This document shows, one piece after another, positions 1-5,069 of a stretch of DNA of 5,069 bases; positions within the stretch are counted from its first letter, which is position 1; the number at the start of each line of letters is the position of its first letter. This DNA comes from Pedosphaera sp. (GTDB lineage Bacteria > Verrucomicrobiota > Verrucomicrobiia > Limisphaerales > UBA9464): contig SIAZ01000251.1 of the NCBI GenBank assembly GCA_009695405.1, positions 1 through 5,069 on the forward strand, read 5' to 3'. A program made the position numbers and the translations under genes. The notes under the pieces are model-generated. The model made no database searches. It had not been told where the DNA came from and worked only from the letters and a program-made list of their open reading frames with translations.

Positions 1-120
1 GGGATGCACGGCATATTCCCGCGCGATCTGCGCCACCGTCTTGATGCCCAGCAGCGCCTCCATCCCCACCTTCGCTTTGAACGCTGAACTGTGTCTTTTC
101 CGTTTGGTTTTGGTTTTCAT
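1..120 (-). CDS. IS3-family transposase OrfA, N-terminal fragment (runs off window)
   Basis: The first 40 codons of the small OrfA protein of an IS3-family element, cut by the window edge. The product begins MKTKTKRKRHSSAFKAKVGM and continues through an IKTVAQIAREYAVHP stretch. This is the basic N-terminus plus helix-turn-helix of the Transposase_8/HTH_Tnp_1 family, which binds the IS ends. In this family OrfA is normally followed by an overlapping orfB carrying the DDE catalytic domain, joined to it by -1 frameshifting; that part is not visible here. An alternative in-frame ATG lies 12 bases upstream, at 132. No clear Shine-Dalgarno sequence precedes either start. The coding part is visibly more GC-rich than the neighbouring host genes, as expected for a mobile element. 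Confidence 0.88.
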   Translation of the reverse strand, partial: MKTKTKRKRHSSAFKAKVGMEALLGIKTVAQIAREYAVHP

Positions 121-198
121 TGGTCTGATCATTTTGTCGTTGATCAAACTCGCAAAACCATAACTTAACCGCTGGTCCAGTTTTCGGGGTCCACCTCA
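1..198 (-). mobile_element. IS3-family insertion sequence, left copy (partial, 5' end only)
   Basis: This is the promoter-proximal end of an insertion sequence reading leftward out of the window. On the minus strand it begins at 198 with TGAGGTGGACCCCGAAAAC, a TG-starting terminus with the CCCxxAAA-xTGGAC pattern seen at many IS3-family ends. A leader of about 78 bases follows, then orfA. The boundary at 198 is set by comparison with the second copy at 4923-5069: the two match from that base inward and diverge outside it (GC versus TA just before TGAGG). The element has inserted in the coding sequence of the dehydrogenase-like gene. The rest (most of orfA, orfB, the other inverted repeat and the target duplication) lies outside the window. 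Family assignment is firm; the subgroup is not determined. Confidence 0.9.
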
Positions 199-1022
199 GC
201 CATCAGAGGTCCGCTTTGCTTAAATTCATTGATCCACGCATCAACACGTCGAGGATAAACTCCATTAAGCACAAAGTGAACGAAAGCATCATGACGCGCT
301 TCCTCTGGATTATACCAAGTCATAATACCCAGCATTTCTCCGGCTAGCGTGAATGCAACCTCAATTGGGTTATAGGTTCCACCCCCGCAAAATGTTTCCA
401 AATTCCCGCCATCTGCATCACACAAAAAGACTCGTGCTGCTGTTCCTTTGTGAATAAGCCGCCCCTTTTTATCTACAATTTCATGTCCCAAGGGAGCATC
501 TGTAAAAGCTAATCGCCCGTCAGGGGTTAAAAAGGGACCGTGGATATCGCCTCCATGACCATACGATCGAAACTTCCCCACAATCGCTTCACGCCGATCA
601 GCAATTCCGTCGCCATTTGTATCCTCTAACTTCCAAAGATAGGGAGGACTGGTCACATAAAGGGCTCCCTCATGCCAGAGTGCCCCTTCCGGAAAGGTCA
701 TTTTATCAGCAAAAATTGTCCCCTGATCAAATCGGCCGTCGCCGTCCGTATCCTCAAGTCTGCGAACAAAATTAGGTAAATTCTTTAATAGTCCGGCCTC
801 ATCAAAATTCTCACCCGCACTCTCACACACATACAGACGACCCAGTTCGTCAAACCCTCCGAGCATTGGGTACTTCACCAAGGGCGGTCCAGCCACCCGT
901 TCTACGACGAAACCGGGAGGCACTTTGATGGAAACGATTTCAGATCCTTTGGACGAAGTTAGGTTTAAAAAGAGACTCAGTGCCAGCAACTCCAACATGC
1001 GCTTTAATCGACAACTGTTCAC
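165..1022 (-). CDS. PVC-type membrane-bound dehydrogenase / beta-propeller protein, 5' fragment truncated by IS (probable pseudogene)
   Basis: N-terminal portion of the secreted beta-propeller proteins of Planctomycetes and Verrucomicrobia often annotated 'putative membrane-bound dehydrogenase' (TIGR02604-like). Family members are usually far longer and often end in HEAT repeats and a CxxCH cytochrome c domain. Visible signatures are the opening VPPGFVVERVA, two LEDT[DN]GDG blade motifs about 43 residues apart, GHGGDIHGPFLTPDGRLAFT, and NPIEVAF. The substrate is unknown. The IS at 198 interrupts the gene after GPLMA; the last ten residues, EVDPENWTSG, and the TAA are IS sequence. The start is uncertain. 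GTG at 1022 gives a good signal peptide (MNSCRLKRMLELLALSLFLN). GTG at 1082 adds 20 residues, and ATG at 998 removes the basic n-region. The fragment stops within the propeller and lacks any C-terminal domain, so it is probably non-functional. Confidence 0.82.
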   Translation of the reverse strand: MNSCRLKRMLELLALSLFLNLTSSKGSEIVSIKVPPGFVVERVAGPPLVKYPMLGGFDELGRLYVCESAGENFDEAGLLKNLPNFVRRLEDTDGDGRFDQGTIFADKMTFPEGALWHEGALYVTSPPYLWKLEDTNGDGIADRREAIVGKFRSYGHGGDIHGPFLTPDGRLAFTDAPLGHEIVDKKGRLIHKGTAARVFLCDADGGNLETFCGGGTYNPIEVAFTLAGEMLGIMTWYNPEEARHDAFVHFVLNGVYPRRVDAWINEFKQSGPLMAEVDPENWTSG

Positions 1023-1177
1023 CCCACTTCTTGAAAGGCTTTGCGCCGGTATCAAGTCGATGAAACAAAGCGGTATCTTCACATTTCCACAATACCTACT
1101 CCCTCTAAGCGCTGTCTATAAGTTGTTGGCGGTTTAACGGTTTCGTCTGCGTCTTCAAATCGCCACAGAGTGAACAA

Positions 1178-1208
1178 CCCCCTTTTCCCTTTTCTATCAC
1201 CCCTCCCC
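1178..1208 (-). other. G-rich tract between two genes, possible G-quadruplex
   Basis: Just after the stop codon of the FG-GAP/ASPIC gene, the minus strand carries four G-runs (GGGG, GGGG, GGG, GGGGG) separated by loops of 1, 10 and 4 bases. The pattern permits a G-quadruplex in the transcript between this gene and the dehydrogenase-like gene. The long middle loop makes it a weak candidate, and no function is established. The rest of the 1083-1215 gap shows no convincing promoter or terminator. Confidence 0.3.
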
Positions 1209-1215
1209 ACTACGT

Positions 1216-3390
1216 CTACGGCTTCGCCGACTGAATTTGGTGCCATAGCCTCGTTTTTAAGGGCAACTTAATCCGTCGAGCCTCACTCAAGACCCATTCC
1301 GCCTTGATGATTTCCCCTTCATTACCCAATCCAAAATGAGCTTCGGAATCCGACTGCGCTCGATAGGAATCGCCGTTCACGAACCATCGACGTCGTACTC
1401 CGGAATGGGTCTCTAGTTCCACACGGCTACCCGAGGTCTCACCTTCAAATCGATATCCAATCCAATTCCCGCGCGTTGGCGCTTCATTGCGCAAAATAAG
1501 AAGTCTCTGACGAATCACAGGCCATTGTTCGTAAGTGGTCACTGCCAAGTCCATCCGACCATCACTATCAAAATCGCCTGCCACACTATTCCGACAGTCT
1601 TCTGTCAATGCCGTTCCAAGGATCCATGCCCCATCCGAATAGTGACCTTTTTTACCGGCAGTGAATAAACGATTTGCCTGCCAACCGCCGTACGATAAAC
1701 CACTCTGCTGACGTTTCTCAACGGCCTGACCAAAATACATTAGCACGGCTGGATCCTTGACCGAGGTACCGACATAAATATCGTGCTGCCAAAACTGACG
1801 TTCAAAATCGAGACGGTTGGCGAAGGTTTCATGACCATTGACCATTGAAACATCGTCCAAGCCATCATTGTTCCAATCAAGAAGAGCTACCCCCCAAGCC
1901 CATCCCCCATAGCGCAAAGCTCTGCCCCGATCAGTAGAGTCCAAAGCCAACCCGCCATTCGAGTGTGTACCTCCAATAAAGACTCGATTCCCAAAGCTCA
2001 TCGCCGCTCGACGCAGTGTATGTTCCTGAAAATCGGCACGGCCTAGGCCCAAGGAATTCAGTTGCGACACCACCGGCGAATCCATACCAATGACCAACAA
2101 ATCTGGGCGGGCATCGCCATTAAAATCGGCGACGACATGAGCCATTCCAAAGGAGTGCCGTGTCTGACCGAGGGGCGCTGTGATATCTGTAAATTGCCCC
2201 TTCCCGTCGTTCCGATAAATATCTAAACCCGCGAAGTCGCTGACATTGATTAGGTCCAAATCACCGTCGGCATCCAAGTCTATCAGCGATGCACTATAAG
2301 ACCTGCGGAACCGTTTAGAACCCAACCCTGACGACTCGGTCACATCGGTTAAATGATCGTCATCGTTGCGAAGTAGGAAGGAAGATGCCCCATCATTTGC
2401 ATCGGAATAAGGCGTTGGAAACTGACCACCCACATAGGGCGCACGATACTGAGTTAGCCACAGGTCTAGGTCCCCATCTCCATCGATATCGCCCGCACTC
2501 AGGGATTGGGGATGACGAAGCTGAGAGGGAGAAGTCCAGAGCCGTTGCCAACCTTGATTTCGATAGCGACGCAAGCCAATTGAATCGGCGACGACGACTT
2601 CCCTGACCCCATCTCTATCCACATCAGTTAGTACGGCAGCGATAACCCGTTCTGGCGGACCAAAGTCAGCGGGTTCTAATTGCCAAATTCCCTCTTTAAG
2701 AACGGCGACTCGTCCCGCTCCAGCCAACGAAAGTCGCGGACCACTCGCTTGATTCTCATATAATAATGGGTCAACAAATAAGCCAACACCATTAGTTGGG
2801 ATCAGTAAATCAGCCCACAAACGAAAGGCAGATGCGGCTGATTCTGATCGTTCATTCTCTTCCACTTTTAATTCTTGAGGAACAGGGTCAACAGAATGTG
2901 TCCATGCGGTATTGGCGGTGAATCGAATGGCGATCGTCGTTAACGCCCGAGGAACCGCTGAAGACGAAGGCAAAGATCGAAAGACGGCTTCACCCCGCAA
3001 TCGAGCCTCTATTGAAGGTACGCCCGACGCCGTTGGAACATTCGATCTGATAGAGAGGACATCTACTTTCAGCCAAATTAAAGGCAGCCCGCTCGGCCGC
3101 TCCAACTCTCGATTAAGACCTGGAAACAGACGATCGAGATCCCCTGTCGCCAGTGCTGACTCGATTCGACTAACAATCGATTGCTCCAAGCGTCCAGCGA
3201 TGGCAACTGGTGCCCACAGTGTTCCTTCCGCTAATGATTCCGCATCTCGCAGGCGGATAAACCGAGCTGCGGACTGTTCGGCCAGTCTTTCCAACCGTGC
3301 TTGTGGAGTGCGAGTTAAACGAATCTGCACAAGCGCCCAAGTGCCCACTCCACTTAAAAGGAGGAAAAGTAAAATTGAACGACAACTCAT
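1216..3390 (-). CDS. FG-GAP/VCBS repeat protein with C-terminal ASPIC/UnbV domain (CRTAC1-type), exported
   Basis: A 724-residue exported protein. Residues 1-24 form a signal peptide or single membrane anchor (MSCR, then a Leu-rich core). Residues 30-230 match no family I can name; they are Arg/Glu-rich and partly helical. From residue 250 a beta-propeller is indicated by six calcium-binding DxDxDG-type loops: 256-264 DVDRDGVRE, 301-309 DIDGDGDLD, 371-379 DLDADGDLD, 422-430 DFNGDARPD (Ala replaces Gly), 505-513 DWNNDGLDD and 606-614 DFDSDGRMD. Residues 642-701 match the ASPIC/UnbV domain, including GNWIGYRF, GSRVELET, NGDSYRAQSDSEAHFGLG and a final W. Such proteins are very common in PVC bacteria and are thought to be secreted or surface adhesion or ligand-binding proteins; no enzymatic motif is visible. 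The ATG is chosen because the signal sequence follows directly. It lies nine bases after a terminator stem, with no Shine-Dalgarno sequence. Confidence 0.9.
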   Translation of the reverse strand: MSCRSILLFLLLSGVGTWALVQIRLTRTPQARLERLAEQSAARFIRLRDAESLAEGTLWAPVAIAGRLEQSIVSRIESALATGDLDRLFPGLNRELERPSGLPLIWLKVDVLSIRSNVPTASGVPSIEARLRGEAVFRSLPSSSAVPRALTTIAIRFTANTAWTHSVDPVPQELKVEENERSESAASAFRLWADLLIPTNGVGLFVDPLLYENQASGPRLSLAGAGRVAVLKEGIWQLEPADFGPPERVIAAVLTDVDRDGVREVVVADSIGLRRYRNQGWQRLWTSPSQLRHPQSLSAGDIDGDGDLDLWLTQYRAPYVGGQFPTPYSDANDGASSFLLRNDDDHLTDVTESSGLGSKRFRRSYSASLIDLDADGDLDLINVSDFAGLDIYRNDGKGQFTDITAPLGQTRHSFGMAHVVADFNGDARPDLLVIGMDSPVVSQLNSLGLGRADFQEHTLRRAAMSFGNRVFIGGTHSNGGLALDSTDRGRALRYGGWAWGVALLDWNNDGLDDVSMVNGHETFANRLDFERQFWQHDIYVGTSVKDPAVLMYFGQAVEKRQQSGLSYGGWQANRLFTAGKKGHYSDGAWILGTALTEDCRNSVAGDFDSDGRMDLAVTTYEQWPVIRQRLLILRNEAPTRGNWIGYRFEGETSGSRVELETHSGVRRRWFVNGDSYRAQSDSEAHFGLGNEGEIIKAEWVLSEARRIKLPLKTRLWHQIQSAKP

Positions 3391-3421
3391 TAAATCAAAA
3401 GCGCCCGGATAACCGGGCGCT
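3391..3421 (-). terminator. Rho-independent terminator of the pseudopilin-lipoprotein unit
   Basis: On the minus strand a perfect stem GCGCCCGG / CCGGGCGC (8 bp, or 9 with the flanking A-T pair) closes a TTAT loop. It is followed directly by TTTTGATTTA. It begins 20 bases after the lipoprotein stop codon, the expected place for an intrinsic terminator. The plus-strand side has no T-tract after the stem, so it acts in one direction only. Its T-tract runs straight into the ATG of the FG-GAP/ASPIC gene at 3390, so it also occupies that gene's normal ribosome binding region. Confidence 0.85.
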
Positions 3422-3440
3422 CAGTGGGGTATTTTAAAAG

Positions 3441-3797
3441 TTAGCGACCATTCAAAATCTGTGACAGATTTTGATAAGCCTGCCTCGCGCGCGGATCACT
3501 TGCTGCTGCTGCCGTCAGTTCGTCCTGAAGCTGAAACATATGGGCACGCTTCTCGTCTGTCAGGGATCGTTGCATCTTAAGTTGCGCCACCTCCTTAACC
3601 ACCGCATCCCAATCCCGCTTAGCAGCAACTTCTGGAGCTGCTGCCGCCGCCGCGGTGGCTGCTGGAGTCTCATCGGTTGAGGCAGTCGCTGTTTCTGCTG
3701 CGGTTGCAGGGGCCTCTGCTGAAGCCTTCTTTTTGGAACAGGCTCCCACCAGACTCAAAATCAGAACTAACAAGGACCAACGAATCAAATGTTTCAT
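3441..3797 (-). CDS. Small Ala-rich lipoprotein of unknown function
   Basis: A 118-residue predicted lipoprotein. MKHLIRWSLLVLILSLVGAC is a classic type II signal peptide: basic n-region, Leu/Val/Ile core, and a VGAC lipobox with the lipidated Cys at residue 20. SKKK follows the Cys. Residues 25-60 form a low-complexity Ala/Thr/Glu/Pro linker including a run of six or more Ala. Residues 61-118 are charged and predicted helical (RDWDAVVKEVAQLKMQRSLT through ARQAYQNLSQILNGR). I recognise no domain. The frame is open upstream to 3965, but ATG at 3797 is chosen because it gives the exact signal peptide and lies 25 bases after the pseudopilin stop. A GGA lies about 9 bases before it. It ends 20 bases before the terminator, so it is the last gene of a probable two-gene unit. 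It could be a periplasmic or outer-membrane accessory to the pseudopilin; that is inference from position only. Confidence 0.82.
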   Translation of the reverse strand: MKHLIRWSLLVLILSLVGACSKKKASAEAPATAAETATASTDETPAATAAAAAAPEVAAKRDWDAVVKEVAQLKMQRSLTDEKRAHMFQLQDELTAAAASDPRARQAYQNLSQILNGR

Positions 3798-3822
3798 CTC
3801 TTTTGTCCGTTTTTCTCCGTTT

Positions 3823-4776
3823 TCAACGTTTGTAAGCAGGCCCAATCCAGACGTCATTACTTTCTGAGGCCGGAAGAATGGCTTTAATCCCCGCCGGCAT
3901 TCCTTGCGGTGTGCCGCCACCCATTTCAGTGAACTGCTTATACCGAATAAAACTAGCACTTCCATCCATTCTCCCTATGCCTGATTGACCACCCCAATCT
4001 TCATTTAAAACTCCACGTTTGTAGCGGTTAGCGCGGTGCCGTTGAGAAATACCCTCGGTGGGTTGATTGCCAGCATCATTGAAGAGAAAAGGATCGCCCT
4101 CAGCTGTCTCCCAAAATAAAATATCTTGGGGACGAAAATTATTAATCTTCCGCGCCTTCCCGCTTTCGTAGCCTGCGAAATTGCCAAGATCAATGATGCA
4201 ACCGTTGAAAGTGTAACTGGTCAACTTTACATCGCGCCCGGTCCACTCAGCCTTCTTTTGGGCACCAATTTCTGCCAAATCCTTCGGGCAAAACAAAACC
4301 TTGGGTGTGATCAAATAACGCCCCAATTGACCCATCATAAAAAAGGGTTGCTGAGCGAGCGACTTTGATCCCGGAGAAAACGGGGATTTGCTATCACCTG
4401 CCCCTCCTGGAATTGCTGCCGGAATAACGACTCCAAGCGTCGATGACCCTGCCGACCCGTCGTTCACTGCAGAATAAGCCCATCCCGTCTTGCAACCAGT
4501 TAACCCCCATGTCGGTCCCGGAAGATCGTCTTGGTTATCGGAACCAAACATATGCGAACTCAACATGATCTGCTTGCATCCACTTAGATCCACTGCCGAA
4601 AGGGCCCGATCCTTGGCCTTGGCTAGGGCGGGCAAAAGCATGCCCGCCAAAATCGCTATAATAGCGATAACAACCAGCAATTCAATCAAGGTAAACCCTT
4701 TTTTTTGATAGTGAAGTGGCGACGGGATAAGTCGTCTCCGAATAGAATTAGGAGTGTTTATGCAGGAGTAGTTCAT
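3823..4776 (-). CDS. Type IV pilin-like / pseudopilin protein, prepilin-type N-terminal cleavage/methylation domain
   Basis: A 317-residue protein with a type III (prepilin) signal. A basic leader ends QKKG, then comes mature FTLIELLVVIAIIAILAGML. Cleavage is expected between Gly27 and Phe28, and the conserved Glu is at mature position +5. LLPALAKAK just after the hydrophobic helix is typical of Verrucomicrobiota. The globular part has features of the large PVC pseudopilin-like family: CKQIMLSSHMFGSDNQDDLP, LFCPKD, SYTFNG, and near the end an RH...GIGRMDGSASFIRY segment like the H-X(n)-DG motif. Members are thought to enter pilus or type II secretion-like assemblies, but most are uncharacterised and occur as many scattered paralogues. 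ATG at 4776 is the only reasonable start before the signal; no Shine-Dalgarno sequence is visible. It is followed after 25 bases by a lipoprotein gene and then a terminator. No other pilus or secretion gene is in the window. Confidence 0.93.
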   Translation of the reverse strand: MNYSCINTPNSIRRRLIPSPLHYQKKGFTLIELLVVIAIIAILAGMLLPALAKAKDRALSAVDLSGCKQIMLSSHMFGSDNQDDLPGPTWGLTGCKTGWAYSAVNDGSAGSSTLGVVIPAAIPGGAGDSKSPFSPGSKSLAQQPFFMMGQLGRYLITPKVLFCPKDLAEIGAQKKAEWTGRDVKLTSYTFNGCIIDLGNFAGYESGKARKINNFRPQDILFWETAEGDPFLFNDAGNQPTEGISQRHRANRYKRGVLNEDWGGQSGIGRMDGSASFIRYKQFTEMGGGTPQGMPAGIKAILPASESNDVWIGPAYKR

Positions 4777-4789
4777 AGGTTGACACAGG

Positions 4790-4802
4790 TTGATTTAATC
4801 AA
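4790..4802. repeat. Short palindrome TTGATTTAATCAA in the pseudopilin leader
   Basis: Perfect 6-base arms (TTGATT / AATCAA) around a single T, beginning 14 bases upstream of the pseudopilin start codon. AATCAA recurs inside both copies of the upstream tandem repeat (4847 and 4871). The symmetric shape and position suit an operator, but the sequence is AT-rich and short, so chance is possible. Confidence 0.4.
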
Positions 4803-4828
4803 TTAGGGAAACACTCCATTGATGTCAA
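4800..4828 (-). promoter_or_regulatory. Possible promoter for the pseudopilin-lipoprotein unit (weak)
   Basis: On the minus strand TTGACA (4828-4823) is a perfect -35 hexamer. At 17 bases' spacing the -10 position is TAATTG, a poor match to TATAAT. A second candidate is TATAAA at 4891-4886, which lacks a convincing -35. One of these, or a combination, probably drives the unit, because the whole 4777-4922 interval is AT-rich and non-coding. Neither is firmly supported. Confidence 0.25.
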
Positions 4829-4839
4829 TCGTAGATGAA

Positions 4840-4887
4840 AAATACCAATCAACTTATCTCTTTAAATACCAATCAACTTATCTTTTT
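4840..4887. repeat. 24-base tandem duplication in the pseudopilin upstream region
   Basis: Two adjacent 24-base units (4840-4863 and 4864-4887) differ at one base (C at 4860 versus T at 4884). Each contains AAATACCAATCAACTTATCT on the plus strand, equivalent to a TAAGTTGATTGGTATTT core on the minus strand. They lie 64-111 bases upstream of the pseudopilin start and 35 bases from the right IS copy. They may be repeated regulator sites or a simple slippage duplication. Confidence 0.8.
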
Positions 4888-4894
4888 TATAGGA

Positions 4895-4915
4895 TCGAAT
4901 TTGGATCTAATTCGA
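4895..4915. repeat. 7-base inverted repeat next to the right IS copy
   Basis: TCGAATT and AATTCGA are perfect 7-base arms around a 7-base centre, ending seven bases before the IS boundary. No T-tract follows on either strand, so it is not an intrinsic terminator. It could be an operator, a promoter-associated site or the 3' fringe of an upstream unit cut away by the IS. Function is unknown. Confidence 0.45.
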
Positions 4916-4922
4916 GATAATA

Positions 4923-5069
4923 TGAGGTGGACCCCGAAAACTGGACCAGCGGTTAAGTTATGGTTTTGCGGGTTTGATCAACGACAAAATGATCAGACCA
5001 ATGAAAACCAAAACCAAACGGAAAAGACACAGTTCAGCGTTCAAAGCGAAGGTGGGGATGGAGGCGCTG
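4923..5069 (+). mobile_element. IS3-family insertion sequence, right copy (partial, 5' end only)
   Basis: Second copy of the element at the left edge, in inverted orientation and reading rightward out of the window. It starts with the same TGAGGTGGACCCC terminus and matches the left copy over all 147 visible bases except G at 4971, where the left copy has A (T at 150 on the plus strand). It inserted 147 bases upstream of the pseudopilin start codon. In the leader, 4972-4980 and 4990-4998 can pair into a hairpin just before and over the upstream ATG. The rest of the element is outside the window. Confidence 0.9.
5001..5069 (+). CDS. IS3-family transposase OrfA, N-terminal fragment (runs off window)
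   Basis: The first 23 codons of OrfA in the right IS copy, identical in sequence to the corresponding codons of the left copy (52-120, minus strand). It begins MKTKTKRKRHSSAFKAKVGM and is cut by the window end before most of the helix-turn-helix. An in-frame ATG at 4989 would add MIRP. Identity to the left copy suggests that both are, or recently were, active copies of one element. Whether this copy is intact cannot be seen. Confidence 0.82.
   Translation, partial: MKTKTKRKRHSSAFKAKVGMEAL

Noticed and set aside
925..1137. 70-codon plus-strand open frame over the dehydrogenase-like gene start
   Set aside because: It lies opposite the start of a recognisable gene and has no domain or supporting ribosome binding site.
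1110..1202. About 30-codon minus-strand frame starting with GTG beside a GGGGAGGGG run
   Set aside because: The G-rich run is too close to the GTG to act as a ribosome binding site, and the peptide has no recognisable feature. It is more likely intergenic sequence.
2912..3412. 166-codon plus-strand open frame opposite the start of the FG-GAP/ASPIC gene
   Set aside because: It is antisense to a well-supported signal peptide and N-terminal region, runs across the terminator hairpin, is low-complexity and Arg/Ser-rich, and has no recognisable domain.
3640..3720. Trinucleotide-like GCT/GCC repetition as a possible unstable repeat
   Set aside because: It encodes the Ala/Thr/Glu linker of the lipoprotein with mixed codons and is not a pure repeat.
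3798..3965. Upstream extension of the lipoprotein frame by 56 codons
   Set aside because: It overlaps the pseudopilin coding sequence. The lipobox signal peptide starts exactly at the ATG at 3797, just after the pseudopilin stop.
4840..4887. Start of a CRISPR array
   Set aside because: Only two directly adjacent units with no spacer between them, and no cas genes. It is a plain tandem duplication.
199..4922. Antiphage defence or biosynthetic island carried between the IS copies
   Set aside because: None of the four cargo genes carries a nuclease, methyltransferase, toxin, ATPase, reverse transcriptase or biosynthetic domain. They are ordinary PVC-type envelope or exported proteins.

Overview
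The window looks like a chromosomal segment of a Verrucomicrobiota-type bacterium (PVC superphylum). Three things point there. First, a pseudopilin-like protein has the GFTLIELLVVIAIIAIL segment followed by LLPALAKAK, a pattern very common in that phylum. Second, there is a large FG-GAP/ASPIC-UnbV (CRTAC1-type) secreted protein. Third, there is the N-terminal part of a PVC-type 'membrane-bound dehydrogenase' beta-propeller. This assignment is inference from protein style; no rRNA or other phylogenetic marker is present.

Layout. Both ends of the window are the same IS3-family insertion sequence, cut off by the window edges, in inverted (divergent) orientation. The left copy occupies 1-198 and reads leftward; the right copy occupies 4923-5069 and reads rightward. 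Over the 147 bases visible in both, they differ at one position. Between them lies a 4.7 kb block (199-4922) whose genes are all on the minus strand. In order of transcription these are: a type IV pseudopilin-like protein (4776-3823), a small Ala-rich lipoprotein (3797-3441), a strong hairpin terminator (about 3421-3391), a 724-residue FG-GAP/ASPIC protein (3390-1216), and the 5' part of the dehydrogenase-like gene (1022 or 1082 to 165). The left IS copy interrupts this last gene and supplies its final ten codons and its stop.

How the parts relate. The pseudopilin and lipoprotein genes are 25 bases apart and end at a shared terminator, so they look like one transcription unit. The FG-GAP/ASPIC gene starts only nine bases after the terminator stem, which is an odd arrangement with no room for a normal ribosome binding site. 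The 146-base leader between the right IS copy and the pseudopilin gene is AT-rich. It carries a 24-base tandem duplication and several TTGATT/AATCAA motifs. All four cargo proteins appear to be exported or envelope-associated.

I see no defence system, CRISPR array, tRNA, rRNA or biosynthetic cluster. The most notable features are the inverted IS pair, which could act as a composite element or an inversion switch, the IS-made chimeric C-terminus, and the terminator placed against a start codon.
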